6,484 nt of DNA, taken from contig JAPXLT010000265.1 in NCBI GenBank assembly GCA_033809415.1, positions 1 through 6,484 of the forward strand. The letters run 5' to 3'. This document shows positions 1 through 5,819 of the stretch, in pieces. The DNA is from JAQVUB01 sp033809415 (GTDB lineage Bacteria > Verrucomicrobiota > Lentisphaeria > Oligosphaerales > Oligosphaeraceae). Each line of letters begins with the position of its first letter. The stretch's first letter is position 1. Made by a program: the position numbers and the translations under genes. The notes beneath the pieces are model-generated. The model saw only the letters and a list, made by a program, of their open reading frames with translations. It ran no database searches and was not told the DNA's origin.

Positions 1-60
1 TCCCTGACCCAGGGCGTTGCCCTGGGCTGGTATGTCGCGCCCTTTTCAGGGCTAATCCCA
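1..60. repeat. GC-rich REP-like palindromic dispersed repeat (partial at window edge)
   Basis: The sequence contains a perfect 8-bp inverted repeat, CCCAGGGC (8-15) and GCCCTGGG (19-26), around a 3-base loop, followed by a smaller GCCC (39-42)/GGGC (49-52) hairpin. Read on the minus strand, the segment gives the peptide string LKRARHTSPGQRPGSG. I recognise this kind of non-coding GC-rich repeat as recurring between genes in PVC-group and other environmental genomes and often mistranslated as short proteins; that recognition is from memory, not a search. It lies downstream of mutS on the minus strand and could fold in RNA, but it lacks a U tract, so I do not call it a terminator. It may continue left of the window. 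Confidence 0.6.
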
Positions 61-85
61 ATATCATCGGTTCGGCTGATCTGGC

Positions 86-203
86 GTCCGTGTAAAGTCC
101 GTGTAAAGTCCGTGTAAAGTCCGTGTAAAGTCCGTGTAAAGTCCGTGTAAAGTCCGTGTAAAGTCCGTGTAAAGTCCGTGTAAAGTCCGTGTAAAGTCCG
201 TGT
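86..203. repeat. Perfect tandem array of an 11-bp unit (GTCCGTGTAAA), about 10.7 copies
   Basis: Ten consecutive, identical copies of GTCCGTGTAAA fill 86-195, followed by an eight-base partial copy (196-203) that then diverges. There is no spacer and no sequence difference between copies, so this is a minisatellite and not a CRISPR or a set of degenerate binding sites. Because 11 is not a multiple of 3, a reading frame through it repeats every 33 bases, which produces an artefactual repetitive peptide on the minus strand (LHGLYTDFTRT repeated). The identity of the copies suggests recent expansion or ongoing slippage. The 11-bp period is close to one turn of the DNA helix, so any bound protein would see the copies on nearly the same face. 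Confidence 0.95.
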
Positions 204-208
204 GGGTT

Positions 209-224
209 GTGGGCGTCAGCCCAC
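209..224. repeat. Short GC-rich hairpin downstream of mutS
   Basis: GTGGGC (209-214) and GCCCAC (219-224) form a perfect 6-bp stem around GTCA. An alternative overlapping fold pairs GGCGT (212-216) with ACGCC (223-227). The element lies 79 bases past the mutS stop in the direction of mutS transcription, but on that strand the bases after it are not a U run. It is therefore at best a weak transcription-end or RNA-stabilising structure, and more likely part of the repeat stack that fills the region. Confidence 0.45.
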
Positions 225-233
225 GCCAAGCCT

Positions 234-257
234 TTTCGTGTATTTCGTGGTTAAAAA
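234..257 (-). repeat. CACGAAA-type dispersed motif, copy 1
   Basis: On the minus strand, 257 down to 234 reads TTTTTAAC-CACGAAA-TA-CACGAAA, that is, an A/T-rich lead followed by two CACGAAA cores nine bases apart. A second copy differing at three of 24 positions lies at 2891-2914 in the opposite orientation, on the other side of mutS. I recall similar 'CCACGAAA..CACGAAA' strings as recurrent intergenic repeats in environmental bacterial genomes. Function is unknown. Confidence 0.55.
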
Positions 258-302
258 CCTGCACCCTGCACCCTGCACCCTGCACCCTGCACCCTGCACC
301 CT
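258..302. repeat. Tandem array of a 7-bp unit (CTGCACC), about 6 copies
   Basis: Six identical copies of CTGCACC occupy 259-300, with one matching base before and two after, so the period-7 tract is 258-302. It ends exactly one base before the mutS stop codon (TTA at 303-305 on this strand). On the minus strand it reads as repeated GGTGCAG, giving the GCRVQGAG-type artefact peptides common in databases. The copies are perfect, consistent with a slippage-prone microsatellite. As it lies beyond the stop codon, changes in copy number would not alter the MutS protein. Confidence 0.95.
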
Positions 303-2819
303 TTACAGATCGAAGAGCATGAGTTGTTGATTGGGGGCTTCTTTTTTGCGTCGGCGTGTCTGGGCGATTTTCGGTTTGCCCTCTTCGCCGAATTCGTTGT
401 TTTCCAAGTTGCTGAGCACTTCTGTAGCGCGTTCGATGACGCTCCTGGGGATGCCGGCCAGTCGTGCGACATGGATACCATAGCTCTTGTCAGCGCAGCC
501 TGCCACGATTTTGCGCACAAAAGTGATATTTTCACCCTGTTCCTTGACTAGGACATTGTAGTTTTTCACGCCGGGCTTAGTCAGGGCCAGATCGGTCAGT
601 TCGTGGTAATGCGTGGCAAACAGGGTACGCGCCTTGACGCTGGGGTGGTCGTGCAAGTATTCGGCCACCGCCCAGGCCAGGCTCAGCCCGTCGAAGGTGC
701 TGGTGCCGCGCCCGATTTCATCGAGAATGATCAGGCTTTGCGGAGTGGCATGATTGAGGATGTTGGCCGTTTCCACCATCTCGACCATAAAGGTCGATTG
801 GCCTCGACTGATGTCGTCGGCAGCTCCAACCCGGGTGAAAATGCGGTCAGTCAGCCCAATCAGCGCTTTTTTTGCGGGGATGAAGCTGCCCATCTGAGCC
901 ATGATCACCAGCAGAGCCACCTGCCGGATATACGTGGACTTTCCGGCCATGTTCGGACCTGTGATGATTGCCAGCTGATTGTTCTGGTTGTCCAGGAGGA
1001 CATCATTCGGGACAAAGGCTTCATGGGTCATCCGCGCATCCAGCACAGGATGACGCCCGTCACGGATATCCAGAACCGCCTTGCCGGTGATTTCAGGGCG
1101 AACATAGTGATACTTCCCGGCGACATCCGCCAGCGCAGCCAGGCAGTCAATGGCCGCCAAAGCGCGGGCGCAGCGCTGAATTTCACCGGTCTGGGCGCAG
1201 ACTTTTTCCCGCAGCTCCTGGAACAATTCATATTCGAGTGCCCGGCTTTTTTCCTCGGCACCGAGCACTTTATCTTCGATTTCCTTGAGTTCCGGGGTGA
1301 TGAAGCGTTCGCCGTTGGCAATAGTCTGTTTGCGCAGATATTCCGCCGGAACCAGATCGAGATAGGATTTGGTGACTTCGATAAAATATCCGAAGACCTT
1401 GTTGAAGCGCACTTTGAGGGATTTGATTCCAGTTCGTTCCTGTTCCTTGCCCTGATATGCGGCAATCCAGTCCTTGCCTTCGTTCGAGGCTCTTCGCAGC
1501 AGATCGAGTTCGGCGTGATAGCCTTCCCGGATCATGCCGCCGTCTTTCGTCGAAACCGGCGGTTCGTCTACGACCGCCCGCGCCAGCAATTCGGTCAATT
1601 CCGGAAACTCCTGCAACTCATCGCGCTGGTTTTTCAGCAGGGCGGCTTCCGCGCCGGCCAGCACTGCCTTCAGGCCGGGGACTTCCTCGAGTCCACGTTG
1701 CAGCACCAGCAAATCGCGCGCACTGGCATTGCTGCCGACATTGAGCCGGGTGACTGTGCGTTCGAGGTCCCGCACGGCAGTCAGAATCTCCCGCAATTCA
1801 GCCAGCAGCAGCGGATTTCCCAGCAGATTTTCGACTGCTTCGAGACGTGCCTCGATCGCCTCCTGGTTTTTCAGCGGGCGCAACACCCATTCGCGCAGCA
1901 TGCGCGCTCCCATCGGGGTCACCGTTTCATCGAGGACGGAAATCAGGGTGTTGTCCTTGCTGTCGGCAAAGATCGGCTCGACTAACTCGAGATTGCGTTG
2001 GGAAATGCGGTCGAGTATCAGGCAGTCTTCGGTCTGATAGGTCAGCAGGCTGGTGATGTTCGCCGCATCCTGACGCAGATTCTTGCGGGCATAATGCAAC
2101 ACCGCCCCGGCGGCGGCGATGCCCAAGTCCAATCCACGGCAGCCAAAGCCATCGAGCGAGGCAACCTCGAAATGCTTTTGCAGGTCTTCACGGCAGAGCT
2201 GCGGATCGAATTGCCAGTCATCGAGCGGAGTCCAGGTGATCTCCCGGTCAAGACCGGGCGGAAAACCCTCTTTCTGGCGGGCTTCCAGCCAGGTAGCCGG
2301 GGCGACGACCTCGGAGGGCTGCAAACGGCTGAACTCGATCTCGAGGGCGGCGGCGTTGCGTGCTTCGCTGAGCCGGAAATCCCCGGTGGACAAGTCCAGC
2401 ATGGCGATTCCATAACGTTCCTTGCCTGGGCAGAGCGCCAGCAAAAAATTACTTTTTGCGGCGGTGAGCAGGGTGTCATCGAGCAAGGTGCCTGGGGTGA
2501 TGATCTGGGTGATATCGCGTTTGACCAGCCCCTTGGCCAGCTTAGGATCCTCGATCTGTTCAGCGATGGCGACCTTCAGCCCACCGGCCAGAATCTTTGA
2601 AATATAGTTTCGCGCCGCATGATAGGGAACGCCGCACATCGGTACCCCGCCGCGCGCCGTCAAAACGATATCCATCAGCGGCGCAGCCACCCGGGCATCC
2701 TCAAAAAACAACTCATAAAAATCCCCCATGCGGAAAAGCAGAATCGTGTCTTCCGACAATTCCTGTTTCGCCTGCATATATTGCCGCATTGCGGGGGTCA
2801 AACCTGCAATCTCTGCCAT
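303..2819 (-). CDS. mutS: DNA mismatch repair protein MutS
   Basis: This gene encodes the complete mismatch-sensing ATPase of methyl-independent or methyl-directed mismatch repair (838 residues; E. coli MutS is 853). MutS dimers bind mispairs and small loops behind the replication fork and recruit MutL. The N-terminal mismatch-binding domain carries the MutS1 signature GDFYELF, with the wedge Phe34 and Glu36 of the Phe-X-Glu motif. The connector and the lever/clamp core follow (roughly residues 130-570). The C-terminal ATPase has Walker A GPNMAGKST (621-629), the STFMVEM segment (675-681), Walker B LIILDE with Asp700-Glu701, and FATHYHEL (734-741). The last residues, QLMLF (832-836), match the consensus beta-clamp-binding pentapeptide, placed at the extreme C terminus. 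The chosen start aligns with the usual MutS N terminus; its ribosome binding site is poor (AAGG only one base from the ATG, AGGA about 12 bases away). mutL is not in the window and mutS appears monocistronic. Confidence 0.98.
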   Translation of the reverse strand: MAEIAGLTPAMRQYMQAKQELSEDTILLFRMGDFYELFFEDARVAAPLMDIVLTARGGVPMCGVPYHAARNYISKILAGGLKVAIAEQIEDPKLAKGLVKRDITQIITPGTLLDDTLLTAAKSNFLLALCPGKERYGIAMLDLSTGDFRLSEARNAAALEIEFSRLQPSEVVAPATWLEARQKEGFPPGLDREITWTPLDDWQFDPQLCREDLQKHFEVASLDGFGCRGLDLGIAAAGAVLHYARKNLRQDAANITSLLTYQTEDCLILDRISQRNLELVEPIFADSKDNTLISVLDETVTPMGARMLREWVLRPLKNQEAIEARLEAVENLLGNPLLLAELREILTAVRDLERTVTRLNVGSNASARDLLVLQRGLEEVPGLKAVLAGAEAALLKNQRDELQEFPELTELLARAVVDEPPVSTKDGGMIREGYHAELDLLRRASNEGKDWIAAYQGKEQERTGIKSLKVRFNKVFGYFIEVTKSYLDLVPAEYLRKQTIANGERFITPELKEIEDKVLGAEEKSRALEYELFQELREKVCAQTGEIQRCARALAAIDCLAALADVAGKYHYVRPEITGKAVLDIRDGRHPVLDARMTHEAFVPNDVLLDNQNNQLAIITGPNMAGKSTYIRQVALLVIMAQMGSFIPAKKALIGLTDRIFTRVGAADDISRGQSTFMVEMVETANILNHATPQSLIILDEIGRGTSTFDGLSLAWAVAEYLHDHPSVKARTLFATHYHELTDLALTKPGVKNYNVLVKEQGENITFVRKIVAGCADKSYGIHVARLAGIPRSVIERATEVLSNLENNEFGEEGKPKIAQTRRRKKEAPNQQLMLFDL

Positions 2820-2871
2820 GCCTTAACCATATCCTGTCTATTCGAGCGTATCTGCAAAAGTAACTGACAAA

Positions 2872-2900
2872 AATATAATCCGCATTGCATTTTTTAACAA
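2872..2900 (-). promoter_or_regulatory. Predicted sigma70-type promoter of mutS
   Basis: On the minus strand, TTGTTA (2900-2895) and TATATT (2877-2872) are separated by exactly 17 bases, matching 4/6 and 5/6 of the TTGACA/TATAAT consensus. Transcription would start near 2865, leaving a leader of about 46 bases before the mutS ATG. The -35 hexamer falls inside the CACGAAA-type repeat copy at 2891-2914. This is a prediction from pattern and position only. Confidence 0.6.
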
Positions 2901-2914
2901 CGAAAGGCACGAAA
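2891..2914 (+). repeat. CACGAAA-type dispersed motif, copy 2
   Basis: The plus strand reads TTTTTAAC-AACGAAA-GG-CACGAAA, matching copy 1 (234-257, minus strand) at 21 of 24 positions, in inverted orientation across mutS. It overlaps the predicted -35 element of the mutS promoter and lies just upstream of the vapB promoter. Confidence 0.55.
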
Positions 2915-2922
2915 TATTCCGC

Positions 2923-2951
2923 TTGCATATTTTGCCTTTTTGATATATACT
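2923..2951 (+). promoter_or_regulatory. Predicted sigma70-type promoter of vapBC
   Basis: TTGCAT (2923-2928) and TATACT (2946-2951) are separated by 17 bases; the -10 matches the consensus at 5/6 and the -35 at the strong TTG positions. A start near 2958 would give a leader of about 33 bases. The near-identical 10-mers TGATATATAC (2941-2950) and TGATAGATAC (2954-2963), differing at one base and offset by 13 bases, cover the -10 and the start point. They are a plausible operator for autorepression by VapB or the VapBC complex, which is the known regulatory mode of this family. The operator assignment is inference. Confidence 0.6.
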
Positions 2952-2990
2952 ATTGATAGATACCAAACAGCAACAAACAGAGGTGATTCC

Positions 2991-3221
2991 ATGGACACAG
3001 CGAAAGTATTCAAGACAGGGCGGTCGCAGGCGGTGAGGATTCCAAAGCGTTTTCGTTTCAATACCAGCCTGGTTACGATACGCAAGCAGGGGGACAGCGT
3101 TATTCTTACCCCGGTAACGTCCCAGATGACTCTGGAAAAGTTTTTGGCAATGCCGCCAATTCCGGATTTCAAGATTGATCGTGACGCGGGCCTGAGTGAA
3201 CAGAAACGGGAACTTTTCTGA
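2991..3221 (+). CDS. vapB: VapB/VagC-type antitoxin (AbrB/MazE-fold)
   Basis: The product is a 76-residue antitoxin of the VapB/VagC group. Its N terminus MDTAKVFKTGRSQAVRIPK is the hallmark swapped-hairpin AbrB/MazE-like DNA-binding domain (about residues 1-45) and the tail, ending SEQKRELF, corresponds to the toxin-wrapping segment seen in VapB relatives, which often end in a similar acidic/aromatic stretch. VapB neutralises the VapC nuclease and, with it, represses the operon. The start is fixed by a strong ribosome binding site (GAGGTGA, ending five bases before the ATG). An upstream in-frame TTG at 2940 is rejected because it would overlap the promoter and add residues unlike the family. 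The stop codon overlaps the vapC start by one base (TGATG), implying translational coupling. Confidence 0.93.
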   Translation: MDTAKVFKTGRSQAVRIPKRFRFNTSLVTIRKQGDSVILTPVTSQMTLEKFLAMPPIPDFKIDRDAGLSEQKRELF

Positions 3222-3616
3222 TGGAAAAACTTTATATGCTTGATACTGACATGGCTTCCTATGTCATTCGCGGGACATCAGTGGAATTGCTTGAACGTTT
3301 TTCTGTTCACTTAAAACAACTCTGCATTTCCAGCATCACTGCCGCTGAACTGCAATTCGGCATGGAAAAGAGAAAATCGCCTTTGTTGACTGAAAAGGTG
3401 AATGCTTTCTGTGAACTCGTACCCACAAGACCCTTTGGTTTTGCTGCGGCTCGACAATATGGCAAGTTGCGTGCAATACTGGAAAAGCAAGGAACGCCGC
3501 TGGCTGGCATGGACCTGTTGATCGCGGCAAGTGCACTGGCAGAAAATGCGGTGCTGGTCACAAATAATACAGCGCATTTCTGCAAGGTTCCGCATCTGCC
3601 CCTTGAAAATTGGTAA
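3221..3616 (+). CDS. vapC: VapC-type toxin, PIN-domain ribonuclease
   Basis: The product is a 131-residue PIN-domain protein, the normal length for VapC. VapC toxins are magnesium-dependent RNases, several of which cleave initiator tRNA or the 23S rRNA sarcin-ricin loop; the target here is unknown. Visible active-site positions are Asp8 in MLDTDMASYVI, Glu43 in ITAAELQFG and Asp98 in AGMDLLIAA. The fourth motif reads VTNNTAHF, with Asn114-Asn115 as in the common TNN variant of this subgroup, and the protein ends in the familiar LPLENW. Asp10 replaces the more usual Asn in the first motif (LDTN). All core acids are intact, so the toxin is probably active. It starts on the last base of the vapB stop codon. 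The pair is more AT-rich than mutS, consistent with horizontal acquisition. Confidence 0.94.
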   Translation: MEKLYMLDTDMASYVIRGTSVELLERFSVHLKQLCISSITAAELQFGMEKRKSPLLTEKVNAFCELVPTRPFGFAAARQYGKLRAILEKQGTPLAGMDLLIAASALAENAVLVTNNTAHFCKVPHLPLENW

Positions 3617-3715
3617 TGGCTCAGTAAAGGCTCTACAATCGGTCATATCCGTCAGATTGTTACAGAGAAAAAATCGACAACTTATAAAAGCAATTGTTAT
3701 ATTTATATCTTGTTA

Positions 3716-3741
3716 TAATAAAGTGTTTTAAGACTTTATTA
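3716..3741. repeat. Perfect 9-bp inverted repeat after vapC
   Basis: TAATAAAGT (3716-3724) and ACTTTATTA (3733-3741) are perfect reverse complements around an 8-base loop, GTTTTAAG. The stem is almost all A/T and no T tract follows, so it would be a weak rho-independent terminator for vapBC. A protein-binding palindrome is equally possible. It sits in the AT-rich 230-base spacer between vapC and the regulator gene. Confidence 0.5.
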
Positions 3742-3766
3742 CGGCCTTCCGAACTCGCAAAAATTA

Positions 3767-3787
3767 GACAACTTTTTTGTAGTTGTC
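3767..3787. promoter_or_regulatory. Inverted repeat, candidate operator of the GntR/LacI-type regulator
   Basis: GACAACT (3767-3773) and AGTTGTC (3781-3787) are perfect reverse complements around a 7-base T-rich loop. The repeat ends two bases before the predicted -35 hexamer of the regulator gene (3790). The half-site GACAACTT also occurs alone at 3676-3683. A palindrome directly upstream of a regulator's own promoter is a typical autoregulatory site, but binding is inferred. Confidence 0.45.
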
Positions 3788-3789
3788 AG

Positions 3790-3818
3790 TTGCTTTTCCA
3801 GAATAAGCAGTATATACT
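3790..3818 (+). promoter_or_regulatory. Predicted sigma70-type promoter of the regulator gene
   Basis: TTGCTT (3790-3795) and TATACT (3813-3818) are separated by 17 bases; the -10 matches the consensus at 5/6 and is the same hexamer as the predicted vapBC -10. Transcription would begin near 3825, giving a leader of roughly 22 bases that includes the GGAG ribosome binding site at 3833-3836, ten bases before the ATG. Confidence 0.55.
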
Positions 3819-3846
3819 TGTAACAGGGCTATGGAGTTGATTAACG

Positions 3847-4899
3847 ATGCAGACAATAAATCTCCAACGGAAATGCGGCACTTCCTTGCATCGGCAGCTT
3901 GTCTCTGAACTGCGCCGTTACATCGAGCACAGTTTGCCCGGGACACGTTTGCCCAGCGAGACGGCCTTCTGCCGCCAATACGGCTTGGCGCGGATGACCG
4001 TCAGCAAGGCCATGAAAGAACTCGAGGCGCAGGGAATCCTCGAACGTCGCCAAGGCAGCGGCACCTATGTCACTTCAGAACCCAATCTGGTTTTCCTGCT
4101 CCCATATGCCGATTGCTTCACGGACAAGGATCACACTAACAATAATATGCGACTCTACTTCAGCGGAGTCATGAAAGCCGCCCACGATTTGCATCTTCGC
4201 GTTGAAACCATAGCCGTTTCGCCAACCAACAATCCGGATGATATCAACTTTGATTTTTTCCGCCACATCACCAGCGCCAGCAGGGTTATTTTAACGCCTT
4301 GGTTTTACAAGGTTTTTGAACTCTTGGCAGGGCGTCGGGCGCGGGTTTGTTTGCAGCACAACCAGAATTTATCCATTATACCGCCAGCTGCCCGTGCGGT
4401 GATTAGCGGATGGTGTTTACAGGAAATGGATCGAAAGGCTGGGGTCGAGCAGGTGATCCGTTTCTGGCTGGATCAGGGTTGCCGACGAATCGCTCTTCTC
4501 GTTCCTTACATTTCTTCCAACGAAAGTGACCATGCCGTGCTGACGACCTATCGCCGCCTGATGCAAGAAGCCGGATTGCCGGAGATTTTCCAGGAACTTC
4601 AACCTATGTGCAGTCATCCAAGACAGGTGGCAGCCTTGTACGAGCACTATCCCTTTGATGCTTTACTGACTGCTAATTGTTATGAAAAGGCTGCCGACAA
4701 CCCAAAGGCCTATCTCGGCCTACCGGCAACCGTCCGGCTTGGCTTTGCTGAGGGTAATGCAGATGCCATGCCGACCTCTGCGGACTTTTCCTGCTATTTC
4801 TTTCCCTATGCACAGGTGGGTTATGAAGCTGTGCAAATGCTGTTGTTACCCGAATCATCGCAACGGATCTATGCACCACAGGTTCTACTGGAAAGCTGA
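3847..4899 (+). CDS. GntR-type DNA-binding domain fused to LacI-like ligand-binding domain, transcriptional regulator
   Basis: The 350-residue protein begins with a GntR winged helix-turn-helix (about residues 13-77): LPSETAFCRQYGLARMTVSKA forms the recognition region and GILERRQGSGTYV the wing. The rest (about 80-350) resembles a LacI/periplasmic-binding-protein fold: a core strand LVFLLPY (81-87), VEQVIRFWLDQGCRRIALLVP (200-220), DALLTAN (271-277), a YAQVGYEAVQMLL helix (321-333) and a terminal PQVLLES. This AraR-like arrangement normally senses a sugar or sugar derivative in the cytoplasm and controls nearby transport or degradation genes. The ligand cannot be read from the sequence. The start follows GGAG with a ten-base gap and the upstream palindrome suggests autoregulation. 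The next gene begins 80 bases downstream on the same strand, so the regulator probably governs the pseudopilin and LamG genes that follow. Confidence 0.88.
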   Translation: MQTINLQRKCGTSLHRQLVSELRRYIEHSLPGTRLPSETAFCRQYGLARMTVSKAMKELEAQGILERRQGSGTYVTSEPNLVFLLPYADCFTDKDHTNNNMRLYFSGVMKAAHDLHLRVETIAVSPTNNPDDINFDFFRHITSASRVILTPWFYKVFELLAGRRARVCLQHNQNLSIIPPAARAVISGWCLQEMDRKAGVEQVIRFWLDQGCRRIALLVPYISSNESDHAVLTTYRRLMQEAGLPEIFQELQPMCSHPRQVAALYEHYPFDALLTANCYEKAADNPKAYLGLPATVRLGFAEGNADAMPTSADFSCYFFPYAQVGYEAVQMLLLPESSQRIYAPQVLLES

Positions 4900-4979
4900 G
4901 AATCAAAAAGCGGAATTTGTTTTTTACATATTGGCCTGAATTTGAAGATTGTCCGAAAAAACAGAAAGGGGTTTACATC

Positions 4980-5756
4980 ATGTTTATCAAAAAACACTTG
5001 CGTTTATTATTTACGCTGATTGAACTACTCGTGGTAATCGCGATTATCGCCATACTTGCAGCCATGCTGCTGCCTGCCTTAAGCAAGGCACGCAACAAGG
5101 CGAGAACCATTTCTTGTTTGAATAATATGAAGCAGATGGGGTTTGCAGTTACCACATATGGCGATACTTATGAAGACTACTATCCGTTTTATTACAAGAC
5201 TTCCACCGGAGCAATTCACTACCCATGGCCAAATTTATTAAATACTGCAGAGATGACTCCCTCCGTTCTGGCGTGCCCCGCTTGGGCGGCTATTGATGGG
5301 GATGAAACTTCTATCAGGCTTTCTAAGTTCACGCTTCCTGCGGACGTACATCGCAGTAGTTGGCAGTATACGATGTATGGCTTTAATGATGATTTACGGA
5401 GGCTCTCTCCTGTTACCTTGAATGGGATTGTTCACAATACAATTTCCGGCAAATCAACAAGCGCCACCAGGCCATCACTGCTTATGATCGTGGGGGAATG
5501 CTATGCGACGGCAATATCAAAAAAACGCGGGTACCATCTGTTGTCACGTGGTTGGAGCGATAATGCATGGGTCGGTATAATCGACACACGCCATGACGGC
5601 GCCAGCAATGTCCTGTATGGCGATGGTCATGTGGAGACAATAAATACAACCATCAAGGGACCCAGAACCGGATGTTCCGCCACCTACAATGCATTTCTTT
5701 CCCCATATTTTAACTCTTCGTCCAATCCAAGGCTATGGTGGCTTCCATACCGGTAG
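4980..5756 (+). CDS. Pseudopilin-like protein with type II/IV prepilin leader and H-X9-DG motif
   Basis: The 258-residue product starts with a short basic leader (MFIKKHLRLL) and the prepilin signature FTLIELLVVIAIIAILAAML, a 20-plus-residue hydrophobic helix with Glu at mature position 5 (residue 15). Then come PALSKARNKARTISCLNNMKQ and a variable domain with LACP (Cys99). Near the C terminus H205-X9-D215-G216 matches the H-X9-DG motif of the DUF1559-type pseudopilin family, which is heavily expanded in Lentisphaerae, Planctomycetes and Verrucomicrobia. Such proteins are expected in the inner membrane or periplasm; whether they form a secretion pseudopilus is unproven. The residue before the predicted cleavage site is Leu, not the usual Gly. 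The start at 4980 is chosen for its AAAGGGG ribosome site (gap eight bases) and because it gives a normal leader; an upstream in-frame start at 4917 would add 21 residues unlike any prepilin leader. No clear promoter is seen in 4900-4979, so cotranscription with the regulator is possible. Confidence 0.9.
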   Translation: MFIKKHLRLLFTLIELLVVIAIIAILAAMLLPALSKARNKARTISCLNNMKQMGFAVTTYGDTYEDYYPFYYKTSTGAIHYPWPNLLNTAEMTPSVLACPAWAAIDGDETSIRLSKFTLPADVHRSSWQYTMYGFNDDLRRLSPVTLNGIVHNTISGKSTSATRPSLLMIVGECYATAISKKRGYHLLSRGWSDNAWVGIIDTRHDGASNVLYGDGHVETINTTIKGPRTGCSATYNAFLSPYFNSSSNPRLWWLPYR

Positions 5757-5819
5757 CATAAATCAAGTCAGTCATTCAGGAAAATTCTGGTATCAAATAT
5801 TCATAGGAGGTTAGACATC

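Noticed and set aside
86..203. Possible CRISPR array
   Set aside because: Units are 11 bp with no spacers, and no cas genes are nearby.
64..285. A minus-strand open frame with repeated LHGLYTDFTRT
   Set aside because: It is a translation of the 11-bp and 7-bp tandem arrays, with repetitive content explained by DNA repeats and no support for a gene.
603..1985. A 460-codon open frame on the plus strand, antisense to mutS
   Set aside because: It lies fully within the conserved mutS gene; GC-rich codon use in mutS leaves the opposite strand open. The translation shows no domain I recognise and no ribosome site decides a start.
3536..3580. VapC inactivated by Asn-Asn in the fourth PIN motif
   Set aside because: TNN at this position is common in this VapC subgroup, and the other acidic residues are intact.
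3636..3659. CAATC/GATTG hairpin after vapC as a terminator
   Set aside because: The stem is only 5 bp with a 14-base loop and no T tract.
4900..4979. A promoter for the pseudopilin gene between it and the regulator
   Set aside because: AT-rich stretches exist, but no pair of hexamers with acceptable match and spacing was found by eye.
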